The notes under the pieces were generated by a model. That model was given only the letters and a program-made list of their open reading frames with translations. It was not told where the DNA came from and ran no database searches. Made by a program: the position numbers and the translations under genes. A DNA stretch of 64,000 nt from positions 434,001-498,000 of the forward strand of contig CAVQBC010000004.1 in NCBI GenBank assembly GCA_963710665.1, read 5' to 3'. Shown here one piece after another: positions 54,580 through 61,679 of the stretch (its first letter is position 1; each line of letters begins with the position of its first letter). This DNA is from CAVQBC01 sp963710665. Lineage in GTDB: Bacteria > Actinomycetota > Thermoleophilia > Solirubrobacterales > Solirubrobacteraceae.

Positions 54580-54980
54580 GGCTCGACCACGGCGCGCTGC
54601 TGGTCGCGGACGAGCAGCGCGCCCGCGAGTTCTACGTCGACGGCCTCGGGCTGACCGAGGTGCCGCGGCCGCCGAGCTTCGACTTCCCCGGCTTGTGGGT
54701 GGCCGTCGGCGACCAGCAGCTGCACATGATCGGCGAGGCCGAGGCCGGCCGCGCGCACGCCGTGCACCCGGGCTATCGCGACGACGAGCTGGCGCGCGGC
54801 TACGCGACCCACCTGGCGCTGGACGTCGAGGACTTCGACGGCTACCTCGCGCGGCTCCGCGAGCGCGGCATCCCCCTCGTCGGCGGCCCCCGCGACCGCG
54901 GCGACGGAGTCCAGCAGGCCTACGTCACCGATCCCGACGGCAACGTGATCGAGATCATGGCCGGCCGCCCCGCGAGCTAG
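54564..54980 (+). CDS. VOC family (glyoxalase/bleomycin resistance/dioxygenase) protein
   Basis: 138 residues, paired beta-alpha-beta-beta-beta modules: DHGALLVADEQRAREFYVDG, then LGLTEVPRPPSFDFPG, LHMIGEA and HLALDVEDFDGYLARLRE, ending VTDPDGNVIEIM with the C-terminal metal glutamate. The start is GTG 54564, overlapping CoxL by 16 bp. Last gene of the cluster; stop abuts the convergent NAD kinase stop. Confidence 0.88.
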   Translation: MGAPLRLDHGALLVADEQRAREFYVDGLGLTEVPRPPSFDFPGLWVAVGDQQLHMIGEAEAGRAHAVHPGYRDDELARGYATHLALDVEDFDGYLARLRERGIPLVGGPRDRGDGVQQAYVTDPDGNVIEIMAGRPAS

Positions 54981-55904
54981 TCAGGTCAGCGGTCCGTCAC
55001 GCCCGGGACGCGCGTCGTCGTCCACTCGTGGCGCGGTCGCGCGCTCGTCGCGCGCGAGGACCCGCGGGCTGTCCGCGATGAGCCCCCGGCGCCGCAGGCC
55101 CGCGAGGCCGTGACCGGCGCGGCCGAAGGTCACGAGCACGAGCCTGCTTGGGTGCAGTCGCAGCCTGAAGCGGCGCTCGTCGAGCGGGCGGCGCTGACCG
55201 TCGACCTCGGCGTAGAAGCCGGCGAAGCCGGGATGCACGTCGATGGTGACCGTGGCGCCGGCCGGGACGACGAGCGGAGGGCCGCAGCCTCCGTGCATCG
55301 CGATCGGCGTGCACACGATGGCCTCTGTGCCGGCGGCCAGGACCGGCCCCCCGGCGGCCATCGAGTACGCGCTCGAGCCCAGCGGCGTCGCGACGATGAC
55401 CCCGTCGCCCGCCAGGCGGACGTACAGCTCCTCGTCGACGGTGACGTCGACCGCGAGCTGTCCGGCGCCCCGGCGGACCAGCACGAGATCGTTCGCGGCC
55501 CAGTCATCCGCGGCCCCGGGGACCTCGATCGCGAGCGCCGGCAGCCGCCGTGGCGTCCAATTGCCAGCCACGAAGCGGTCGAGCGCACCGGCGAGCTCGT
55601 CCGCCCTGACCGCGCTCATGGCGCCGACGCTGCCGCAGGCCACGCCGAGGACGGGCGTGTTCGTCTCCGCGGCGGCGCGCAGCGCCGCGAGCACCGTGCC
55701 GTCGCCGCCCAGAGCGAGCACGAGGTCGCCGGCCTCGACCCGGCCCGGCGCCGCGACCGCCCGCTGCGCCGCGCCGTCGCTGAGCTGGACGAGCTCGAGC
55801 CCGTGCGCTTCCGTGAACCGCGCGACCGTGGACAGAGCGTTCGCGGTGTCGCGCGTCGGGTGGACGACCACGCCCACGCGGCGCAGCGCGAGTCCGGTTG
55901 TCAT
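54981..55904 (-). CDS. NAD kinase
   Basis: 307-residue ATP/polyphosphate-NAD kinase making NADP. Motif GGDGT at residues 66-70 (VLALGGDGTVLAAL), GVACGSVGAMSAV, AANDLVLVRRGAGQ for the N-E/D loop, and the glycine-rich VATPLGSSAYSMAAGGPV. The usual NE dipeptide is ND here. It may be a second, divergent copy rather than the housekeeping nadK. Convergent with the VOC gene. Confidence 0.9.
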   Translation of the reverse strand: MTTGLALRRVGVVVHPTRDTANALSTVARFTEAHGLELVQLSDGAAQRAVAAPGRVEAGDLVLALGGDGTVLAALRAAAETNTPVLGVACGSVGAMSAVRADELAGALDRFVAGNWTPRRLPALAIEVPGAADDWAANDLVLVRRGAGQLAVDVTVDEELYVRLAGDGVIVATPLGSSAYSMAAGGPVLAAGTEAIVCTPIAMHGGCGPPLVVPAGATVTIDVHPGFAGFYAEVDGQRRPLDERRFRLRLHPSRLVLVTFGRAGHGLAGLRRRGLIADSPRVLARDERATAPRVDDDARPGRDGPLT

Positions 55905-55967
55905 GCCCCGACCTTATCCCTCGGCGTCCGCTCTCCTCGATGATGTAGGCATCCGAGGAGGCCGCCC

Positions 55968-57452
55968 ATGATCCGCACGATCCCGAACCTGTTCGCCGAG
56001 GCCGTCGCGGCCGTGCCCGACAAGCCGTGGCTCCACCACGAGGACGGCACGTTCACCTACGCCGAGGCGGACGCGCGGATCCGCACGATGGCGGCGGGCC
56101 TCGCCGAGCGCGGGGTCGGGCGCGGCGACCTCGTGCTGGCGACCGCCCGCAACCGCCCCGCGTACCTGTTCGCGTGGCTCGCGACCGTGCACCTCGGCGC
56201 GATCTACGTCTCGGCGAACCCGCGCAGCAGCGGGGCCGAGCTCGCGGGGCTGATCGGGCAGGTGGAGCCGGAGCTGGTACTGAGCGACGCGGAGCTCGAG
56301 GCGGACATCGGACCCACCGTCGACGTGCTCGACCTGCTGGGATCCGACGCCTCCCCCGTCACCGGGACCGGGCCCGCCGAGCCGGGGGACCCGGCAGTGC
56401 TCATCCCGACGTCCGGCACCACCGGGCGCTCGAAGCTCGTGACCCAGACCCACCAGGCCTACGTGATGGCCGGCGAGGGGTTCCCGTGGTGGATGGAGCT
56501 CACCGCCGAGGACCGGCTCATGACGTCACTGCCGCTCTTCCACGTCAACGCGCCCGCCTACTCCGTGCTGGGGTCGGTCGCCGCGAGGGCAGGCCTGGTC
56601 CTGCTGCCGGGCTTCTCCGCGAGCCGGTTCATCGACTCGGCGCGCACCTATGGCGCGACGGAGTTCAACGCGATCGGCGCGATGCTCGAGATCCTCATGC
56701 GCCAGCCCGAGCGGCCCGACGACGCCGACAACCCGCTGCGGCTCTGCTACACGGGGCCGTCCCCGCCGGAGGAGCGCCAGCTCGAGATCGAGCGCCGCTT
56801 CGGCCTGCGGATCGTGTGCGGATACGCGATGTCGGAGACCCCGTACGGGATGATCTGGCCGCGCGGCACGCGGCCGTACGGCACGCTCGGCGAGCCGCGC
56901 CAGCACCCCACGCTCGGCCACGTCAACGACGCGCGCGTCGTCGACGGCGAGCTCCAGCTCCGCAACCCCGCGGTCATGAAGGGCTACTGGGGCATGCCCG
57001 AGGAGACCGAGCGGGTCCTCCTCGAGGACGGATGGCTGCGCACCGGCGACCTCGTGAGCGAGAACCCGGACGGGACCTACACGTTCCTCGGCCGCCAGAA
57101 GGAGGTCATCCGCCGGCGCGGCGAGAACCTCGCTCCGACCGAGGTCGAGGACGCGCTGATGGAGCATCCCGACGTCGCGGAGGCCGCGGTGATCGGCGTG
57201 CCGTCCGACCTCTCCGAGGAGGACGTCAAGGCCTTCCTCGTGCTGGGCGACGGCGCCGACGGCGACCTCGCCGCCATCCGCGGCTTCGCGGCCGACCGGC
57301 TGGCTCGCTTCAAGGTGCCGCGCTACGTCGAGGTCCTCGACGAGCTGCCCCACACGCCGACCGGCCGGATCGCCAAGCACGAGCTGCCGCGGGAGCGCTC
57401 CAGCGGCGAGACCGACTTCGAGGCCACCACGACCGGAAAGGGCAGCGAATGA
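55968..57452 (+). CDS. Class I adenylate-forming acyl-CoA ligase
   Basis: 494 residues. P-loop VLIPTSGTTGRSKLVTQTHQ, A5 motif YAMSETPYGM, A7 DGWLRTGDLVSEN, A8 hinge FLGRQKEVIRRRGENLAPTE and A10 lysine PTGRIAKHEL. An AGGAGG site precedes the ATG at 55968. Coupled by ATGA to the citryl-CoA lyase-like gene, so it probably activates the acid whose CoA ester that enzyme splits. Substrate not assignable. Confidence 0.93.
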   Translation: MIRTIPNLFAEAVAAVPDKPWLHHEDGTFTYAEADARIRTMAAGLAERGVGRGDLVLATARNRPAYLFAWLATVHLGAIYVSANPRSSGAELAGLIGQVEPELVLSDAELEADIGPTVDVLDLLGSDASPVTGTGPAEPGDPAVLIPTSGTTGRSKLVTQTHQAYVMAGEGFPWWMELTAEDRLMTSLPLFHVNAPAYSVLGSVAARAGLVLLPGFSASRFIDSARTYGATEFNAIGAMLEILMRQPERPDDADNPLRLCYTGPSPPEERQLEIERRFGLRIVCGYAMSETPYGMIWPRGTRPYGTLGEPRQHPTLGHVNDARVVDGELQLRNPAVMKGYWGMPEETERVLLEDGWLRTGDLVSENPDGTYTFLGRQKEVIRRRGENLAPTEVEDALMEHPDVAEAAVIGVPSDLSEEDVKAFLVLGDGADGDLAAIRGFAADRLARFKVPRYVEVLDELPHTPTGRIAKHELPRERSSGETDFEATTTGKGSE

Positions 57453-58246
57453 GCGACGAGACCTGGCTGCGCACCAGCATCGCCACCTCCACCGCGGACT
57501 CGATCACGGTCCGCGATCGCGACCTCGCGAGCGAGCTGATGGGACAGGTGTCGTTCACCGAGCTGACGTTCCTGCTGGTCGCCGGCCGCCAGGCGACCCC
57601 GGAGGAGGCGCGGCTGCTCGACGCGGTGCTCGTGTCGCTGGCCGACCACGGGCTCACGCCGACCGTCCTCGCCGCGCGCCTCACCTACACGGGCGCCCCC
57701 GAGTCGCTGCAGGGCGCGGTCGCCGCCGGCCTGCTCGGCGCGGGAACCGTCTTCCTCGGCGTGGTCGAGGACACCGCGACGTTCCTGGCGGCGATCCTCG
57801 AGGACGTGGGCGACGCGCAGGACGACGCGGCGCTGCGCCCCGCGGCGGAGGCGGCGGTGCGCCTCCGGATCGACGAGGGCCGCCGCGTGCCCGGCCTCGG
57901 GCACCCGATCCACAAGGCCGAGGACCCGCGGACCCCGCGCATGTACGCGATCGCCGAGGAGACCGGCCTGCTCGGGCCGCACCTGCGCCTGCTGCGGCTC
58001 GTGGCCGAGGCGCACGCGGCCGCCACCGGCAAGTCGCTGCCGATCAACGGGGCCGGCGTGGCCGGCGCGGCGCTCGCCGACCTGGGCTTCCCCCCGGCGC
58101 TCATGCGCGGGTTCGCGCTCGTCGCGCGCACCGCGGGCATCGTCGGCCACCTCGCCGAGGAGATGGCGCAGCCGCTCGGGATGCCGCTCTACCAGGAGAT
58201 CGACCGGCGGGCGGTCTACGAGCCCGGCGAGGACCCGAAGTCCTGA
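57449..58246 (+). CDS. Citryl-CoA lyase / citrate synthase-like protein
   Basis: 265 residues, matching the CCL (citrate synthase C-terminal) domain: LTFLLVAGRQATPEEARLLD, TYTGAPESLQGAVAAGLLGA, GLGHPIHKAEDPRTPRM with catalytic His, PINGAGVAGAALADLG, and TAGIVGHLAEEM. Cleaves citryl-CoA or a similar 3-hydroxy acyl-CoA to an acyl-CoA and an oxo acid. Short length compared with citrate synthase favours a lyase. Its 3' end overlaps the convergent nitrile hydratase accessory gene by 31 bp. Confidence 0.88.
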   Translation: MSDETWLRTSIATSTADSITVRDRDLASELMGQVSFTELTFLLVAGRQATPEEARLLDAVLVSLADHGLTPTVLAARLTYTGAPESLQGAVAAGLLGAGTVFLGVVEDTATFLAAILEDVGDAQDDAALRPAAEAAVRLRIDEGRRVPGLGHPIHKAEDPRTPRMYAIAEETGLLGPHLRLLRLVAEAHAAATGKSLPINGAGVAGAALADLGFPPALMRGFALVARTAGIVGHLAEEMAQPLGMPLYQEIDRRAVYEPGEDPKS

Positions 58247-58560
58247 GGCGCGAGCTCGATCGGCGTGCCGTGGGGCGTGCGCTCCGCGGCGCGCGCCCAC
58301 GCGTCGCGATGGCGGCGCAGCGCCGTGGCGTCGGTCGCGCCCTTCTCGGCCACGATCCGTTCGAGTGCCGCGAGCCAGTGGCGGTAGTAGGTCTCGCCGG
58401 TGTCCGCATCCCCCTCGGCCTGCGCGCGGGAGATCTCGGCCGCCAGCGCGCTCGCCCACTCCGGCCAGGTGAACAGCCCGCGCTCGTGCAGCGCGAGCGT
58501 CATCGCGAACGCCTCCGCCTCCCACGGCTCGCGGAAGACGGGGTCGCCCGGCGCGCTCAG
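58216..58560 (-). CDS. Nitrile hydratase accessory protein
   Basis: 114 residues, similar to nitrile hydratase activator/beta N-terminal fold: PVFREPWEAEAFAMTLALHE, GLFTWPEWASALAAEI and TYYRHWLAALERIVAEKG. In cobalt enzymes this protein inserts the metal into alpha. The only sensible start is a CTG at 58560 that overlaps the beta TGA (CTGA), with GGAG 8 nt upstream; no ATG or GTG is in range. Confidence 0.85.
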   Translation of the reverse strand: MSAPGDPVFREPWEAEAFAMTLALHERGLFTWPEWASALAAEISRAQAEGDADTGETYYRHWLAALERIVAEKGATDATALRRHRDAWARAAERTPHGTPIELAPQDFGSSPGS

Positions 58561-59219
58561 GACGCCGGCTCCAGGTAGGGCTCGAACGCGTCGACCGAGA
58601 CGGTGAGGCCGGGCTGCGCGTCCTCGCCCCACAGCTCGCGCGCGTCGAAGCGCACGGCGTAGAGCCACTGCGGGTCCTCCCCCAGCCCGTGCGCGTTCGT
58701 GTCCGGGAAGACCTGGCAGCCGTGCACGCGGTCGACGGTCCCGACGTGGCCGCGCACGTAGCGCGGCAGCCGCGTGTGCGTCGCCGGGTTGAGGTTGCGC
58801 GCCCGCACGCGGTCGCCCGCCGCGAAGCGAGCGGGGCGCGGGGCCTCGCGGGTCGTCGGGCCGCCGCGGCCGAGGCTCGCGGCGACCTCCGACGCGGGGA
58901 GCGTCCGCGCCAGCGGCCGCGGCTCGTGCAGCGAGTGGCCGGCCGCGACCTCGTCGGGCGCGACGAGGTCCAGGTCGGCCAGCTGGCGCTCGAGCGCCGC
59001 CAGCCAGATCTCGTAGTAGGTGCTGGAGAGGTACTGCGCCGGCGGCAGGCTCTCGCGCGCGTAGCGCGACGCGTCGAGGCTCCACTCGCCCGTCATGCCC
59101 ATCGCGACCGCCATCGCGAAGACGCGCCCCTCCCAGCCGGCGTGGAACACGGGCTCGTCGGGCTCGGGCTCGACCGGGCCGAAGCCGTGGGCGCCGCCCA
59201 TATCGTGCACGCCGTTCAT
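58557..59219 (-). CDS. Nitrile hydratase subunit beta
   Basis: 220 residues. Start MNGVHDMGGAHGFGPVEPEP is diagnostic, followed by WEGRVFAMAVAMGMTGEWSL, YYEIWLAALERQL, and the SH3-like C-terminus RFAAGDRVRARNLNPATHTR with LPRYVRGHVGTV. Partner of alpha in hydration of nitriles to amides. The frame upstream of this ATG is open into the alpha C-terminus with no stop, so an alpha-beta fusion would be translated if the frameshift is absent. Confidence 0.93.
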   Translation of the reverse strand: MNGVHDMGGAHGFGPVEPEPDEPVFHAGWEGRVFAMAVAMGMTGEWSLDASRYARESLPPAQYLSSTYYEIWLAALERQLADLDLVAPDEVAAGHSLHEPRPLARTLPASEVAASLGRGGPTTREAPRPARFAAGDRVRARNLNPATHTRLPRYVRGHVGTVDRVHGCQVFPDTNAHGLGEDPQWLYAVRFDARELWGEDAQPGLTVSVDAFEPYLEPAS

Positions 59220-59833
59220 CGCGGGCTCCGGGGCAGCGCCGGTGCCGATCATCGCGTCGCGGGTCACGAGGCCGGCGAGGTCCTCCTCGCTCCAGCCGTC
59301 GGTCCCCTCGGGCCGCATCGGGACCACCAGGTAGCGCATCTCCGCGGTGGAGTCCCACACGCGGATCTTGTGTCCGCCGGCAGCTCGACGCCGAAGTCGC
59401 GCAGCACGCCGCGGGGATCGGCCACCGCCCGCGACCGGTAGGGCGCCGACTTGTACCAGACCGGCGGCAGCCCGAGCACGGGCCACGGGTAGCAGGAGCA
59501 CAGCGTGCAGACGACCATGTTGTGGACGTCCGGCGTGTTCTCGACCGCCACCATGTTCTCGCCCTGCCGGCCGACGTGCCCGAGCGCGGCGATGGCCGCG
59601 CCGCCGTCGGAGAGCAGCCACCCGCGGTAGTCCTCGTCGGCCCACGCCCGGGCGACGACGCGCGCGCCGTTGTGCGGGCCGACCCGCGTCTCGTAGGTCT
59701 CGATCAGCAGGTCGAGCGCCGCCGGGTCGACGTAGCCCTTCTCGGCGAGGACGCTCTCGAGCGCGCGGACCCTGAGCTGCGTCTCGGTCAGCTCCGAGCC
59801 CTCGTGGCGGTCGTGCGCGTGCGCCCCGGCCAT
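59220..59833 (-). pseudogene. Nitrile hydratase subunit alpha, cobalt type, broken by a -1 frameshift
   Basis: Metal-binding subunit. The claw VCTLCSCYPWP (C109, C112, S113, C114) with Thr is the cobalt type; the iron type has Ser. Frame one runs to VLRDFGVELPADT; homology continues in a second frame as KIRVWDSTAEMRYLVVPMRP and SEEDLAGLVTRDAMIG. One base is missing at about 59370 (ACAC-AAG, expected ACACC-AAG). After the second part no stop occurs before the beta ATG. Start ATG 59833 has GGGAGG 8 nt upstream. Confidence 0.88.
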
Positions 59834-59835
59834 GC

Positions 59836-60183
59836 TCAGCGGCCTCCCCGCTCGTGCCGGACCGCCCGCACCACGCGCCGCACCTGGTCGATGACCAGCT
59901 TCGGCTGGGTGAACATGACGTAGTGCGAGCTGCGCTTCGCGATCACGTGGCGGGCGTCGGGGGTCAGCTCCGCCAGCTTACGCTGCGCGTTCCTCCAGGC
60001 CCGCTCGACGACCGCCGAGGTGAAGCCGGCCGGCGAACCCTCGGGCAGCGCGAACGGCAGCCCGTGCGAGACCACGCTCACAGGGACGTCGGGAAACGGG
60101 CGCCTGCGCTCCGCCCGCCGCATCTGGGCGAAGCTCTCGCGGAAGCGGACGATCGCGAACGAGGCGAGAACGAGACGGCGCAT
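59836..60183 (-). pseudogene. C-terminal remnant of an alpha/beta hydrolase
   Basis: About 115 codons matching only the last third of an alpha/beta hydrolase: RESFAQMRRAERRRPFPDVP, VSVVSHGLPFALPEG, and the catalytic-His part HVIAKRSSHYVMFTQPKL. The nucleophile elbow and N-terminal strands are missing and the sequence upstream is unrelated, so the protein cannot be active. The ATG at 60183 may be chance. Stop 2 nt before the nitrile hydratase alpha ATG: formerly the first gene of that operon. Confidence 0.72.
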
Positions 60184-60295
60184 GACGCGCGGGATGCTAG
60201 ATGTGGCGACGACAGTTGCGGGCCGACGGTCCGCGTGCGCGCCGCACGCACCGGGTAGCCCGCGCCCGTTCCCGAGTCTCGAGGAGTCGATCGTC

Positions 60296-60449
60296 ATGCC
60301 GATCATCGGTGTCTTCCTGGCGGGCGAGGAGCATTCCGCGTCCCGCCTCGTCGACGTGGCCGCGAAGGCCGAGCAGGCGGGCTTCGCCGGGTCCCGACCA
60401 GGAGGGCTTCCTGCGCTTCTACGAGCGCGAGGTCCTGCCGCAGCTCTGA
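60296..60449 (+). pseudogene. Internally deleted LLM-class F420-dependent oxidoreductase
   Basis: The start MPIIGVFLAGEEHSASRLVD and VAAKAEQAGFAG, and the end GPDQEGFLRFYEREVLPQL, of an F420/luciferase-like oxidoreductase are joined in different frames near 60390. More than 800 bp of the middle (about 90 percent) is gone. GAGGAG precedes the ATG, showing the original promoter side is intact. Confidence 0.78.
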
Positions 60450-60489
60450 CCGGCATCATGCCGGGCACCGTCACGAGCAGAGGAGCTTC

Positions 60490-61455
60490 ATGACCGGCAT
60501 CGAGGAGCAGCTCACCGCCCATCTCGCCGACGCCCACGCGATCGAGGAGCAGGCGCTCGCGCAGCTGCGGCCCGCGCCGAAGATCGCGGGCGACCCGCTC
60601 ATCGCCGAAGCCTTCGACGCCCACCTGACGGAGACCGAGGCCCACGAGGGGTGGGTGCGCGGGCGGCTCGAGGCGCGCGGCGCGCGCCCGTCGCCGATCA
60701 AGGACCGCCTCATGCAGGCGGGCGGGGCGGGCTTCGTGCTGTTCGCGCGCCTGCAGCCGGACACCCCCGGCAAGCTCGTCGCCCACGCGTACTCCTACGA
60801 GCACCTCGAGGAGGCCTCCTACGAGCTGCTCGCCCTCGTCGCCGACCGCGCCGGCGACGAGGCGACGGCCGGGATGGCGCGCCACGTCCGCGACGAGGAG
60901 CGCGCGATGGGCGAGCGGCTCGCCGGCCTCTACGACCGCGCCGTCGACGCCTCGCTCGGCGGCGCGGAGGACCCGGAGGCGCAGCTGGTCAAGTACCTGC
61001 GCGACGCGCACGCGCTCGAGGCGCAGGCCGACACGCTGCTCGGCCGGGCGGCGGAGGGCGGCGGCGACCCCGCGCTCGAGGCGCTCTACGCCGGCCATCG
61101 CGGGGAGGAGCGCAACCACCAGGAGCTCCTGCGGGTGCGGCTCGCCGCCCACGACTCCCGGCCCTCGCGCTTCAAGGACAGCGCCCTGCGCGCCGGCGGC
61201 CTCAACTGGAGCGCGCTCTTCCAGGGCCGGCCCGACACGCCCGCGAAGCTCGCCGCGTTCGCCTACGCGTTCGAGCACCTCCAGATCGCCGGCTACGAGC
61301 AGCTCATGCGGGTCGCCGAGCGGGCGGGGGACGCGGAGACGGTGCGAACCGTCAAGCGCATCCTGGCGGAGGAGCGGGCCGCCGCGCGGGGCCTCCGGGA
61401 CGCCTTCGAGCGAGCCACCGACGCCGCCCTGGAGGCCCAGGGCGCGACCGCCTGA
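60490..61455 (+). CDS. Tandem DUF892 (YciE-like ferritin-fold) protein
   Basis: 321 residues with two copies of a four-helix DUF892 module, each about 155 residues: LADAHAIEEQALAQLRPAPK and AYSYEHLEEASYELLALVAD in copy one; LRDAHALEAQADTLLGRAAE and AYAFEHLQIAGYEQLMRVAE in copy two. Helix acids and histidines resemble a diiron site (E/H pairs in EAHEGWV, EERNHQE), but metal binding is unproven. The family is stress-induced in several bacteria. AGAGGAG precedes the ATG. Confidence 0.87.
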   Translation: MTGIEEQLTAHLADAHAIEEQALAQLRPAPKIAGDPLIAEAFDAHLTETEAHEGWVRGRLEARGARPSPIKDRLMQAGGAGFVLFARLQPDTPGKLVAHAYSYEHLEEASYELLALVADRAGDEATAGMARHVRDEERAMGERLAGLYDRAVDASLGGAEDPEAQLVKYLRDAHALEAQADTLLGRAAEGGGDPALEALYAGHRGEERNHQELLRVRLAAHDSRPSRFKDSALRAGGLNWSALFQGRPDTPAKLAAFAYAFEHLQIAGYEQLMRVAERAGDAETVRTVKRILAEERAAARGLRDAFERATDAALEAQGATA

Positions 61456-61488
61456 CGAGATGGTCCTCCCGCACATCAACGGGAAACA

Positions 61489-61516
61489 TGGCGAGCTTTG
61501 CACATCTTTCTCGCCA
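61489..61516. promoter_or_regulatory. Inverted repeat upstream of the sugar-kinase operon
   Basis: TGGCGAG-N14-CTCGCCA in an AT-rich patch, 16 bp before the -35 hexamer. Candidate operator or transcription end of the DUF892 gene. Confidence 0.45.
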
Positions 61517-61531
61517 ATATGTCATCGAGCC

Positions 61532-61560
61532 TTGACAAGCCGCCGGACCGGCGATCTAAT
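61532..61560 (+). promoter_or_regulatory. Near-consensus promoter of the kinase/G1PDH operon
   Basis: TTGACA at 61532-61537, exactly 17-nt spacer, TCTAAT at 61555-61560. Predicted start near 61567, leaving a 5' leader of about 113 nt before the ATG at 61680. The leader is GC-rich with no recognised riboswitch. Confidence 0.8.
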
Positions 61561-61679
61561 CGGGCGGAGGCCCGCGAGCACTCGCCGCCGCGGTGAGACC
61601 CCTGCCCGCGGAGCAAGGGACTCAAGGCAGCAGTCCGGCCGCCGCTGGTATCGGCCGGGCCCGGGAGAGGAGCAGCGCC

